From Lasiodiplodia sp. COLG20 (Eukaryota; Ascomycota; Dothideomycetes; Botryosphaeriales; Botryosphaeriaceae): a stretch of 64,000 bases of DNA. The position numbers were made by a program, and so were the translations under genes. The notes beneath the pieces are model-generated. The model saw only the letters and a program-made list of their open reading frames with translations. It had not been told where the DNA came from and did not search any database. The first letter of the stretch is position 1; each line of letters starts with the position of its first letter. The DNA lies in assembly GCA_009801085.1 (NCBI GenBank), contig VNWV01000002.1, forward strand, positions 1,240,001 through 1,304,000, written 5' to 3'. Positions 1 to 10,971 of this stretch are shown here, piece by piece.

Positions 1-920
1 GACCTTGTCCAGTTGAGATAGTGATCACACCAGCGCCGTCTCTAGAGGTGTCAGGACCAGGAACGAGAGGGTTTGAAGGTACAGGGATAGTATCCCAACG
101 GGCATCGGTGGTGGCGGCTTGGAGATCGTAGTAGTGGACTGGAGCCTGGAACTTCGAATCGATGCCGACAGTGAAGACCTTGTCCTGAGAGAATGCAAGG
201 CCTGCAGGTGTACCAACGGGTGACAATGCCTGGTCTTCGTAAGCCTGCCAGACACCAGTTGTGACGTCAACTGAGCTGAGGCTTGGGAGAGAACGTAAGT
301 CATTTGTGCCAGCTGGCCTGCTGTAACCTCCATAAAGTAGGAGGTTGTTGCCGTGAACGATAGATCCATGGTAGAACTGGCAGTCTTTGGGACCTTGTGA
401 GGTTCGGAGAGTCCACTTGAGAGTGTCGGTGTCGAAGGACCATAGCTTGGAACCATCCTCCACCGAGTCACCTGCCTCATCAAGTCCACCGTAGATGATG
501 ATGTTCTTCCCGAAAACTGAAGCAGAATGGCCTGCACGAGGTGGGGGAACAGAAGAAGCATCATCCTCAGGCAAGGCTGGGATACACTTGTAATCGGTCT
601 TCTCCTTGGAAGACAGGGTCAACTGATGGAATTCGTTGCCGGCAAGGGTGCCATCGGCAGTAAAACCGCCGAAGATGTACGCTTTTCCTTTGACCACACT
701 GATAGTGTGAGAGTGGCGGCGGATCAGGTCGCTTTACACAGTCTTTGTTAGAGTTGCTAGTGTGTGAGAATGTGGCGACTTACGACACGGCTATGCGCGT
801 GAAGGTAGCCTTCAGCGGCAACGTCTTCTTGGCAATAGCATATCCAGCGACAGCGCCGCCTTCAATAGTGGTCGACACGACCTGTTCAGCGACGACAGCT
901 CCAGCAGCGATTTCGGCCAT
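1..920 (-). CDS. Kelch-repeat (galactose-oxidase-like beta-propeller) protein, 3' end beyond window
   Basis: Two exons are visible: 784-920 carries the ATG, and exon 2 runs from 731 down past the left edge. The 52-nt intron (732-783) has a GTAAGT donor. The N-terminus begins MAEIAAGAVVAEQVV, then reads RRHSHTISVVKGKAYIFGG, a first kelch blade. Further blades follow, for example RAGHSASVFGKNIIIYGG and FYHGSIVHGNNLLLYGGYSRP, each with the diglycine typical of kelch strands. Such propellers are protein-interaction scaffolds in the cytosol or nucleus; no catalytic residues are visible. The long open frame seen at 25-564 on this strand is a shadow in another frame. The fold is clear; the function is not. 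Head to head with SPT20. Confidence 0.85.
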
Positions 921-1359
921 GGTGAGCAGAGTGTGTTGTTGGGGAGAGAGTGCGGGGAGGGCAATTGCATCATAGGTGGATGCGCCTTTGTTCCTTGCAG
1001 CAACCAGGAACGCCCGCCGGGTGGGACATGAGCGGAAGGTGCCAAGACCGGGGCGGGCGTCATTTCCGCCCTGGCCTCAACGCTCACGCGTCGCGGAGCC
1101 GCATGGCTTCCCCGACCCCCGACATCATCTCCACCACCCGCCCGCATCCCGGACCGCCCATCGCGCATCGCGGACCGCATATCTCGCTCGGCGCGCTTCG
1201 CCTACTTGCTGTCGCGACAGCGTTTGCGACTGGCCACCCACTCGTTCGCCGCTCCGCGAGCTCCTGAGATCTGCGCCGGTGTTGGGATCATCGCATCTCA
1301 CGCCGTGATTCTTTGTCGCTTACTCTACGAGTGTACAAATACAACCCCGCCGACTTACC
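921..1359. promoter_or_regulatory. Shared upstream region of the kelch gene and SPT20
   Basis: About 440 bp between two divergent start codons, GC- and pyrimidine-rich from about 1000 to 1260. No convincing additional gene and no obvious TATA box were seen. Confidence 0.4.
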
Positions 1360-4320
1360 ATGTCGACTGTCGGTCCGGTTCGGCCTATGCAGGCACTGCG
1401 CCAGCGCCGCGAATCCCAACGGCCCTCCCAATTACGCAGCAGCACTAGAAATGCACAAGGTGATGCTGAAGAGGCAGCCGCGGCGGACAAAGTTGTGGAA
1501 AAGCCCCTCGGTATGATTTGGCAGCTATCGTCGCTCCGCATAGTGCTAATAAGATTATCAGTTATAAATGAGCAGTACATATTGAAGAAATTCAAAGGCT
1601 CGCCGCCTTCGTTGATTGTCCATCTCCACCAGCACCATTTTCGCTTTGAGCTGCAAGATGGCAACTTCCCGTACAATTCTCCCATGCGCCCTCTGCTACA
1701 ACATATTCGGGATGGAACAGTACCGCACTTCATGTTGGAGGAGATGCTGCGCGCTGGTGTGCAGTTCTACGATGGCTGTCTCATCGTCCAATTGGTCGAT
1801 CATCGCTCCGCCGATGCCAAAACACAGGCGGGGACCACGAACAGCACTTCTAAAGAAGGGAAGAATGCCCAATTCTCTATCCACAACTGGAACGAGTATT
1901 TGACTCCGTCGCCATGGGTGCCCTATCCTTCGCCTCCGAAGTCCTCTACCGACGAGTCTCCGCCCCCGAAATCCGAGCAGGCAAATCGCCCAGGCTCGTC
2001 CGCAGGCGAAAATAAGCCAAAAGGCGAGGGTCAATCGGCCGATGACACGAAGGCAGCAAACAAAATCCCAAGAGTCACCACCAAGGTGTTATTTCCAACG
2101 TCGCTGTCCAATCAGACAGAACTAGAACTGTTGGCAAACACCCCAATGCCCGATCTAGCCGCAGCAAGAAGACAACAGTCCAGGGCAGCAGCCACTCCCC
2201 TCTCGGCGCATCCGCCTACGCCAATGACATCAATGCCTCCTACACCATCTACAGCTCGTGCCCCGGCACCCAAACGACAGAAGATGCTTTTGGATGAAAC
2301 CAACGTGCACGATTTCGAGGCCGAGGTGATCAATGCGACTGCTCCTGCACTCTTCCTCGAACCTGTTCATAGCTTGCTGGAGAGCCAGGATATAATTGAG
2401 GCCACCACACACTCCATGCACAAGAATGCTCCACCAGCACCTAAGACGAGGAAGCGGACGACGGCTGAGTTGGCGGCTGATGAGGCACAGTTTGCGGCCG
2501 ATCAGAACTTCATGCTCTTTGGCGACAGTGCTGCGACTGCTTCTGGTGCTGGGCAGATGAATGGCGAAGGCGAAGGCATGCGCAGTGGAGCTGCCGCCTT
2601 CGAGCCTCGCTTCTCTCGGTTCAAGACTTTGGAAAACATCAAGATCGCCCACGAAGAAAATGAACGCATCAAGAAGGAGGAGGAAGCTCGCCAGGCCCAA
2701 CTCAAGCGGGAGCAGCAGGCGAATGCTGAAGCAGTGCGTAGGAGAGAGGCCGAGGCAAATCAGCAGGCTGAGCAGAACAGGCTCCTGGTGCAACGGCAGC
2801 AGCAACAGCAAGCCATGCAAGCAGAACAAATGCGGCGTCAACAAGCTCAAGCTCAGGCTGGCAACTCTATCGGAACGCCTCTTCATACGCAGTTCAGCCA
2901 AGCACAACAGAATTCGCCAATGGTTCGCCAGCAAACTCCTATGCAGGCATCACCGGTAATGAACGCGAATGCCGTCGCAAACCACGCTATGGGCGGTGTG
3001 CCGATGGCTCCTACTACTTCAAGTCAAGCAGGCAGCCCGCCACGCCCGCCTTCTGCCGTACCTCACTCTGCAGGCCCACAGAACATGGCCCGACAAATGA
3101 GCCGCCAACAAAGCAGCCAACACCCAGGAAGCGCCCACGGAACTCCCCAAATGCCAATGAACACGCCTCAGATGAACTCAGCCGTCCCGGTTACTCGCCA
3201 CATGACACCACAGCCTGGCCGCGTCAACCAACACGGCAGCCCAGTCGGAGCCATGCAGGGCACGCCTATGATGCCTGGAGGTGGACAGATGGCACCGAAC
3301 CTGACGCACGACCAGATGCTACGCATCCATCAAATGCGTCGCACCCAACTAGCACAGCAGCAGCAACAGCAGGGTATGGCCGGCTCACCTCAAAACATGA
3401 CTCCAGAGCAGATGCAAATTCTGCGCCAGCAGCATCTACAAGCGCAAGCGCAAGCCCAAGCACAGGCCCAGGCGCAAATGGCCCAACACAGCAACCAGGG
3501 TTCCAACAATGGTACACCTACGCCGTACAACGCTCAGCTAGCTCAACAAATGCGACAGCAGATGGCCCAGTCCGCCTCTCCGACCCCTGGCCAGCAACAA
3601 GGCCAACAACGTCCTCCTGGTCAGCAAGGCATGATGGGCTCAAACATGGGCATGGGTGCGATAAATATGGCAACTATGACACCGGAGCAGCAACAGCAGT
3701 TCCACCGCCAGCGCTCGCAGATGATCGTCAAGCGCATCGCAGCTCACTTCGGCGGCAACATACCCCCTCAGCTTCAACAAATGATCCGCAGCGGACAAAT
3801 CATGCAGGCCTGGCAAGTGACCGTCCAACAGCAGCAAGCTCAGAACCAAGCCAACCAGCACCAGCAACAAGGTGGCCAGAACGCCATGGGCATGGGAGGT
3901 GGCATGGGCCAGATGAACATGGGTGGCATGGGCATGGGCGTCTCCATGGGTGGCGGCCAGATGAGCATGGGTGGCGGCGTTGCCGGTCTGCCGGCGGGCA
4001 TGAACGGAATGGGCGCCATGGGCGGCGGAGGCATGACCATGCAGCAGATGCAGCAGATGCAGATGCGCCTCCAGCAGCAGCAGGCCGCCGCAGCCCAACA
4101 AGGCGGCGCCGGCGGCGACGGCGGCCAGCCACAGAACCAGCAGGCGTACATGGCCCGCCTCATGCGCCAGCAGCAGATCCTCGCCCAACGCCAAGCCCAG
4201 CAGCAGCAACAGCAGCAGCAGAACATGATGGGTGGCAACATGGGCATGGGCGGCAATATGGGCATGGGTATGGGCTGGCAAGGCGGCATGGGCCGTGGCC
4301 AAGGCGGCGGCATGGGCTAA
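1360..4320 (+). CDS. SPT20: SPT20, SAGA coactivator complex subunit
   Basis: Scaffold subunit of the SAGA histone acetyltransferase/deubiquitinase complex, acting in the nucleus in RNA polymerase II transcription. The Spt20 domain lies near residues 50-155 and includes YILKKFKGSPPSLIVHLHQ, then SPMRPLL, LRAGVQFYDGCLIVQLVDH. After it come a disordered linker, a coiled basic/acidic segment and a long Gln/Met/Gly-rich tail with (QA)n and MGMGG runs. A 51-nt intron lies at 1511-1561 (GTATG donor, TGCTAAT branch, TCAG acceptor). It is in frame and free of stops, so a naive ORF reads through it. Removing it joins KPL to VINEQYILKKF, the normal entry to the domain. The spliced product is 969 aa. Confidence 0.9.
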   Translation: MSTVGPVRPMQALRQRRESQRPSQLRSSTRNAQGDAEEAAAADKVVEKPLGMIWQLSSLRIVLIRLSVINEQYILKKFKGSPPSLIVHLHQHHFRFELQDGNFPYNSPMRPLLQHIRDGTVPHFMLEEMLRAGVQFYDGCLIVQLVDHRSADAKTQAGTTNSTSKEGKNAQFSIHNWNEYLTPSPWVPYPSPPKSSTDESPPPKSEQANRPGSSAGENKPKGEGQSADDTKAANKIPRVTTKVLFPTSLSNQTELELLANTPMPDLAAARRQQSRAAATPLSAHPPTPMTSMPPTPSTARAPAPKRQKMLLDETNVHDFEAEVINATAPALFLEPVHSLLESQDIIEATTHSMHKNAPPAPKTRKRTTAELAADEAQFAADQNFMLFGDSAATASGAGQMNGEGEGMRSGAAAFEPRFSRFKTLENIKIAHEENERIKKEEEARQAQLKREQQANAEAVRRREAEANQQAEQNRLLVQRQQQQQAMQAEQMRRQQAQAQAGNSIGTPLHTQFSQAQQNSPMVRQQTPMQASPVMNANAVANHAMGGVPMAPTTSSQAGSPPRPPSAVPHSAGPQNMARQMSRQQSSQHPGSAHGTPQMPMNTPQMNSAVPVTRHMTPQPGRVNQHGSPVGAMQGTPMMPGGGQMAPNLTHDQMLRIHQMRRTQLAQQQQQQGMAGSPQNMTPEQMQILRQQHLQAQAQAQAQAQAQMAQHSNQGSNNGTPTPYNAQLAQQMRQQMAQSASPTPGQQQGQQRPPGQQGMMGSNMGMGAINMATMTPEQQQQFHRQRSQMIVKRIAAHFGGNIPPQLQQMIRSGQIMQAWQVTVQQQQAQNQANQHQQQGGQNAMGMGGGMGQMNMGGMGMGVSMGGGQMSMGGGVAGLPAGMNGMGAMGGGGMTMQQMQQMQMRLQQQQAAAAQQGGAGGDGGQPQNQQAYMARLMRQQQILAQRQAQQQQQQQQNMMGGNMGMGGNMGMGMGWQGGMGRGQGGGMG

Positions 4321-5239
4321 AGCAGGTGTGCTCACCCGCACTAGAAAAAGCCCTTCGCGCTGATGTCATTCGTGGGAATATTTTTTCTTCCATATTCGAT
4401 TACTCCATCCCTCAGCTATTCTCATCACTTATATTCGTGGAAGAGCTAAGTTTGATCACGACACCGAAGGACAAAAAAGGAAGAGGGAAACTGAGACCCA
4501 CGAATTCACAATGGTCGAGGCAACAGAAATGATGTGCGGTCCAGATTGGAAGGCAAATTACCGATGCCTGATTCTTTCCACATCTTCTTGCATAGCGATG
4601 GCGTTTTTTGCTTTTCATCACCTCGACACCTCCATTCACGTAGCCAGTAATGACTTCGGGGTACTCTGATCCCGGTCAGAAGCACCCATGTATTCAGTAT
4701 TAATGAAGAACATTCATATTTTCAAGATTGACGGATGGGGCGGAACCCATGCTATTCATCTCTCTTCCGTTTACTCACGTAGGAGCTTGAACATACGTCC
4801 GAATACATTCAATCGATTTGAATACAAGCTCATCTGAGCTTGGATTACTTAAGTAGTATGGGTTGTCTCTGGCGGGGCAACTCTGGGAAGGGCTAGTTCT
4901 TTGGTGACCTACTACGGCACTCAATTTACGCTATATTGCGAGCAAAAGCCACACTGCTGCTCTTCAGTATAAAGTACAATGATTTAGACATGGAAGAATT
5001 TGAGAATAACAAAGGGGACATTGAAAATATGAGGGAATCATACGGAAACGTGGAAATGGAAACGAGACAGCCTTTCCAGCATCAACAATATCCAGCCCGC
5101 TAACCAGTACATCCACGAATCAAGCAACAGACCTATACACCTCGCTTTTCTTATTTTGGGGTTGCTTTCCACAAAACATGGTCATGGCCTCGTAAAAAAC
5201 GTCATATCCACACCATTAACTTTTTTACCTTTTTTTTTC
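4321..5239. other. Intergenic, convergent 3' ends
   Basis: About 920 bp between the SPT20 stop and the stop of the Zn2Cys6 regulator on the other strand. It is AT-richer than the flanking genes and has no supported gene. It presumably holds two 3' UTRs and terminators. Confidence 0.5.
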
Positions 5240-8200
5240 TCATCCATCTCGTCTCTCACCCTGGCCAGGTGTCTGTCCCGGCGCCGGCCCCAGGCTCCCG
5301 TCTGCTGCAGTCACCGTGCCCGTGGTCTGATCGAAAAACGTTACCATTTCGTGAGGCAGCCACTCCAACCACGTCATCATATTGTCACCTAAGGCGCTCA
5401 TGTCTATATCCTGGCTCTCGATCATCATGTCCCCAAATAGCACTGAGCCGCCACTGTGGGCCGGCTGCCCGGGCGCGGTCATACCAGCGGCGCCGCCCAT
5501 GCTGTGAGATACTTGGGACGGGTACGGGCCCGTTGGGGAGTGCGGATTGACGGCGGATGCGGTAGCGCCCGTGGGCGCGCGGCCGGCGGGCGAAGATGCG
5601 GTGGAGTACGGGGAGTGGAGGTTGAGCAGGAGGTCGGCGTCTGACACTAGGGCGGGATCGGACAGGTAGGCTGAGGAACCGCCTGGCGGGGGCGGGGGTT
5701 GCATGCTCGTGGGAGCGTTGGGCTGGGCGAAGATCTGAGTGTTGTTGGGATAGCGGGGCAGTGGCGTCGTGGCCATATTGGAGCCTTGTGGTGTGAGGAT
5801 GTTGCGCTGTTGCTGCGGCGACGTCGGACCCTGCGCCATTACTGATGAGATGGACGTATCTATGCCGTCTTGCGGGCGGCGAGAGCCACCGTCTCGATTC
5901 TCGGTAGGGTATAGAACAGCTAAGCTCGTGCTTGGTGAGTTCATGGTTCCAGTAAGGGACCAGCCAATGGCTAATATGAGGTTCGTCAATATCTGCGCTC
6001 CGACCCTGATTTTGAAATCCCTACATACCTGCATCTGCCATAGGAGACCCAGGAATACCAAAGTTTGTCCCGCGGCTACTCTTAAGCGCAGCCACTGGAC
6101 CTTGGTCTTTCTCAGAATGATTCTGAGGCCCAATGTACGCTCCCCAAGATAGCTTGCGCCGCCAACCAGGTGTGTCGAAAGAAGGCTCCGGTCGAGGAAC
6201 CTCCAATGCACACTCCATCTCTTCTCTGGTATAGAGAAGTGGGTCCACAACACCCTTAGCCTTTTGGTCTAAGACAGTCAAAATATACTTGACCCCAGCC
6301 CAATATGTCTCAAGGGATTGCAGGGCTCGATAGCAGCGCTGGTAGTTTTGGTTAGCGGCAGTTGCCAGCAGGGTATGTTTGGCCATCTGCTTCTCCGCTG
6401 CAGCCGCTTGAGCCCTTCCATCCCTGAGATCTGATCGGTTACGGAAATCATCGGAGGCGGTCACTCTCTGTGCACTACTTTCTCTACTATTCTCCTTGCC
6501 TCGGTTGTTTGGCGGTGGAGACCCCTGCCTTGAATGTGGATTCGACGAGGCGGACTGCATAGCAGTCTCCTTGAGGAAAGCGCAAGCCGCGATGTAGATT
6601 GGTTGGCTGTATCTTGTTAGTTGTAGAATTTGGAACTGCCGATTTGATCATACCTGGTAAACGGGTTACCAAGACCCGCTTTTGCGTCAGCTAATTCTGC
6701 GAAAGCGAGAATATCTGCTATGGTCTTTGCTGATGACATAGACAGCTCGTGGCTGTTCGGGAGAAGCTGTTGGATGCCCCCTTCAAATGTTTTCAGGAGC
6801 GTTGGTTGATGCAAGAGAACAATAAGGGTGTGGAACCAGAAGTGAAGCAGGATGAAATTCGTCCCTTGGCCGTTCCGGAGGTAATGCTGAAAGTTTAGAA
6901 CGTTAAAATGCAAACGTGACGATAGGTTCTGATAGATGTCGGTCAGAAGGGTCTCCATGGACGCAAGGCGTTTGATCACGTCGGGCGTAACGTGCGAGAC
7001 TTCTTTGATCCCATTCAAAAGGTCCGTAACACGTCCATAGAGATGGATTACTCGGATCAGCGCAGGGAAAGGGACAGGCCAGCCAGTGGTTTCGTCCACG
7101 GAATCGAGAGAAGGGAACGAGATTTCGATGTCACTATCCCTCAGAGAGACTGGTCGTCCCGTCCCGGATGAGACGACCCGATCCAGGAAAAACACGGCCC
7201 AGAATGTATCAATGCGCTCTCTTTCCACAGCTTTCTGTTCCTCGATGGCTTCGGGATCGGTTCCTTCTGGCGACGATGCTGTAGTCCGCGAGCGGTGCGT
7301 ACCATCTCTTCTCTTAGAGGACCCGTTTTTGACACTCTCGGGGGTTGGTCCGTCTCTTCCTTCGTATCTTAACCCTTGAAGCGTCTGCATACCGAGGTCT
7401 TGAGCCATTCGGATGGCAATCCCAAGGTACATCCACAGGCCAGAGTCACGGCTTCCGCCGAATTCGTCGTACGCGAGCAGCAAAGCAGCCTGAACGACGG
7501 CCACGCTGGGACAGGCAAAAGTGTCGGCGATGGCGGATTTGGCTCGCAAAGCGAACTGTTGACCATACTCGGATGGAGGCGTCTCCGCTTGTTCCGCGTC
7601 TCCATCGGACTGGCGCGTGCCGACCAGCATGGGATCAGTGGAGAAGCGTGCAGCTAGCGCACAGACCGAGTCGACCAGAATGGCGTCCACTTGCTTCTCC
7701 TCCAGATCGCGCATAAACCGGACTTCCTGCAGGAAAGGGAAGTTGCAACCGAGGTGGGCGAAGAAGGTCTTGCATAGATGCGTGATCAACGGCGGTGGGG
7801 GAACTGACGAAGCGTCGTATATGGCGAGCTCGACTGGAGCGGGGGTTTCGGTGGTGGATTGCTGGGAAGTCACACGGCCGAGCGAAGCTGCAGTTGCAGG
7901 AGGTGATTGTAGGCCTTGACTGTCCTTTGAGTGCATGGACCTGGGGTGCCGAGTATTGGACTTACCATCAGTCGTCGATGTTCCTGCTGTACTGTGCTGC
8001 TTGCCTTTCACCTTGACCACCATCTGCTTGAACCCTGGCATGATCGCCGTCGGACCGAAATAGCGGAAGTAAGGCATGCGATTTCGAATGCTCAAGCTTA
8101 GCGAGAAACGGCCTGTTCATGCGTTAGTTACACAAGGGATTGCGGGCATGGCGTGGACGACGTACTTGAAGCCTGGCTTCCTTCGTCTCCGCCAGTGCTC

Positions 8201-8658
8201 GCAGGACCATTTGTACTGGCCTCCAAGGCGGGGTCTATGATGGGGGAGTCGGTCGACGCGCCGTAGGCAAACGAAGGACCTGCAATCCCCACATTCTCGA
8301 CTTGCCGTGGCTGCTGCTGCTGCTTTGGCTGCGGTCCGCGAGGTGAGGCCAAAGACGATCTCCTGTCAACGTTCGATATAGCACTTGTCCGCCGCTCGGC
8401 ATTGTCGGTGGACGCTGAGCTATCCTTTGGTTGGTCTGTGTCCGGACCATATCCCCCGCAGGTGTGGTTGTTCTTGAGGCAGGTTTCGCAGGCGGGGCGC
8501 TCGCCCGAACAGCGCGTCTTGCGGCGGCGGCAGGTCAAACAGGCCGAGTTTATTCTCCGTCTCTTTGCGTAGGGACCGTCATGGTTGGTGACGAAGCGGA
8601 TGGCCTTCGGCTGCGGCAGAGCTTGGCCGGTTGAAGGGTCTGGGGCCATTGCGTCCAT
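5240..8658 (-). CDS. Zn(II)2Cys6 fungal-specific transcription factor
   Basis: Four exons: 8166-8658, 6654-8112, 6029-6606 and 5240-5970. The introns are 53, 47 and 58 nt, and the spliced product is 1086 aa. The binuclear zinc cluster is at residues 40-67 (C-x2-C-x6-C-x6-C-x2-C-x6-C; ACLTCRRRKTRCSGERPAC), preceded by a basic KRRR. After the first junction comes MPYFRYFGPTAIMPGFKQMVV, a segment conserved in one clade of these regulators. The fungal_trans middle homology domain follows in exon 2 (ALAARFS, YLGIAIRMAQDLGMQ, FWAVFFLDRVVS). The C-terminus is disordered and ends in an acidic/aromatic stretch (MMTWLEWLPHEMVTFF), a plausible activation domain. It should bind CGG-type sites; target genes cannot be told from position. 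The specific orthologue is not recognised. Confidence 0.88.
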
Positions 8659-9247
8659 GCGGGGGCGAAGGGTCTCGCGAGGCTAAGGTCTGCAGAGCGC
8701 TGCAACGGCATGTGGCCGCAAAGGGAGCAGATGGTGCGGCTCAAGCGGGCGGGAGGAATGCGCGTGCTGGGACTTTAGTAGGAGTATCAAGCGCAACGGT
8801 CCGCGCTACGGGCCCGCGAGCTGTTGGCGCAATGGCGGGTGAGGGTGTGCACGGAATGGGTCAGCAGGCAGCTAATGAGCTCGCGCGCAGGATCCGCGCC
8901 CGGTATGCGTGGCGGAAGCGACAATCGACGGCGCAGCTCTGGGGCTGGGAACTGGGAAAAGCATGGTGCCCTGGTGCGCAGGACAGGCGGACGAGGTTTG
9001 CGCTCGCCATTGGCAGTAGTCACGGCCAGCCTCGCAGCCAAAAGCGGAGTCGGCCACGCTCAACGCCTCCCGAGTCCTGATCGCCCCGAGCCCGCAGCCT
9101 CTCCTCCGCATCATGCAGCCTGCAACCGGCCACCCGTTCCGACTCCAGGGCTGATCTTCTGATCCAAGCACGCCTGCACAGGCCATCCCCTCTGAATTTC
9201 CAGCGCGCCGTCAACACAGCACCTCCGGTCCCCGCGCCACCCACACA
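8659..9247. promoter_or_regulatory. Divergent promoter region, Zn2Cys6 gene and ATP12
   Basis: 589 bp between divergent ATGs, strongly GC-rich. Open frames on both strands here look like composition artefacts. No confident motif was identified. Confidence 0.35.
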
Positions 9248-10398
9248 ATGCGGCCCCTCTCTGCCATTGCCCGCGCCGGCCCACGCGTTTTTCGTCCTTC
9301 GGGGCACTACACGGCTGCGTCCCGTTGTCTGCACAGCTCCGCTCCCAAGCCTGCCACCCCGCTACCGCATCCCACTGCCCCAGGTCCGCCGCCGGGGCCG
9401 CCGAAGCCCGCTGCCTCGACCGCCGAAGATCGGATTGCGCGCAAACGCCAACAGGCCGAACTGTTCCAGGAAAGCCGCAATGCGAAGGCAAACCCCTCGA
9501 AGCCTGTAAGTGCGCTGAAGAAGCGCTTCTGGCGTGACGTGCACGTCAAGCAGACACCAGGTAGGCGCATACCCGGGCATTGAATGCATGGCGATGGCTG
9601 AAAGTGCGTGTGGTAGATGGCCATCAGGTTCTTCTCGATTCGCGACCCGTCCGGACGGCTTCCAAAAATATTCTTACCATCCCCCCAAACAAGCAACAGC
9701 TCGCCGCTGCAATTGCGCTGGAATGGGATCTCTTGCTCAATGCACAGCAGGCCCTTAAGCAACACTACATCCCTCTCACCTCCCTGACGTCGCGCGCGAT
9801 CGATATACAAACAGAAGATGCGGCGGGCGATTCAAACATCCGGGAGAGTATCGTGAAGATGCTTATGAACTACCTCACCACCGATACGCTTCTCTGCTGG
9901 GCACCGGAGAACAACATTCATGAGGCGAAGGACTTAAGCGAGGGTACGGAGAATTTGCGCCAGGTACAGATTAAGACGGCGCAGCCCATCATCAACTTCC
10001 TCACCACCAAGCTGTGGCCGGGTGTGGATATCACGCCTATTCTAGCACCTGATAGCATCATGCCTGTGCCGCAGCCGCCGAACACGGTCGACGTCATCAA
10101 GGGGTGGCTATCTACCCTGCCGGCATGGGAGCTGGCCGGCATGGAGCGCGGTGTTCTGGCAAGCAAGAGCTTGCTGGTAGCTGCTCGTCTGATGGCTGAA
10201 TGGAGCCCCGAGTTCGCCCACACCCGCGACAACCAGCCTGACGGAAGCCGTTTCGGAATTGAGGAGGCAGCTGAGGCCAGTAGCCTGGAGGTCACCTGGC
10301 AAACGGGCATGTGGGGAGAAGTCGAGGACACGCACGACGTTGACAAGGAGGATCTGCGGCGACAGCTTGGCAGCGTCGTGCTCCTGGTCAATGGGTAA
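9248..10398 (+). CDS. ATP12: ATP12, mitochondrial F1-ATPase alpha-subunit assembly chaperone
   Basis: Exons 9248-9560 and 9617-10398, with a 56-nt intron; 364 aa. ATP12 binds free F1 alpha subunits in the matrix during ATP synthase assembly. The N-terminus is Arg/Ser/Ala-rich with no acidic residues for about 30 residues (a mitochondrial presequence), then a Pro-rich stretch and an RFWRDVHVK segment. The ATP12 domain starts at the junction DGHQVLLDSRPVRTASKN and continues with QLAAAIALEWD, LTSLTSRAID, YLTTDTLLCWA and ELAGMERGVLASKSLLVAARL. These are the hallmark segments of the family. Splicing restores the DGxxVLLDxRPxxTxSK motif, which supports the intron model. Confidence 0.93.
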
Positions 10399-10971
10399 GA
10401 ATAGAGGGGCTAGATCTGTGTATTAGTAGTACAGTACGTGTGTGTAGACTAGGTAAAAGCTGCGGCTATGTTCTGGATAAAGACGAAGATGAGGTGCTGG
10501 CAGGCAAGGGCGCCAGGGTCCGGCGGGCTAGCAGCGTTCACGACAGATGATGGTGCCACAGAGGAAGCTAGAGGGTAGCGATAGGTGGGGAGGCATGAAC
10601 GGCGCAATTCGCGGATTGGGCTGCGGCGCAATCGCAGTCGTCTCACTTGTGGCAACCGCAGTGCTTCTAGCCACGTACGGGCAAAGCAGGCCGCCGGGGG
10701 GAGCCACTGCGTCAGTGACAGGGGTCCGAGAGAGTGCCAATGCTAAGAGTACGTGCGTGTGCTCCCTACAACCACTGCGCTCGCGCTGGCGACCTTCCCT
10801 CAGAGCGTGCAACCGGCCCCTCGTTCAGCTGCGAGTCCAGACTGCGCGCATTCAGCTGCCCCGGATTGATGCGCGCCGCAAACGAGCTCAGAAGACGCGC
10901 TACGCCTGCCGCGCTACCGCTACCCCTGTCGCCGCATTCTTGTCCCGCCGCCTTGAATCCAGACAGAGGCC
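10399..10971. promoter_or_regulatory. Intergenic region upstream of the OSBP gene
   Basis: 573 bp, GC-rich. It carries overlapping open frames on both strands without recognisable protein character. It probably contains the ATP12 3' UTR and the OSBP promoter and leader. Confidence 0.35.

Noticed and set aside
25..564. 179-codon minus-strand open frame
   Set aside because: It lies out of frame with the kelch protein, whose own frame is open to the window edge and shows repeated diglycine blades.
3640..4341. 233-codon His/Ala/Leu-rich open frame opposite SPT20
   Set aside because: It is the antisense shadow of the Gln/Met/Gly-rich SPT20 tail; the low-complexity repeats keep the opposite strand open.
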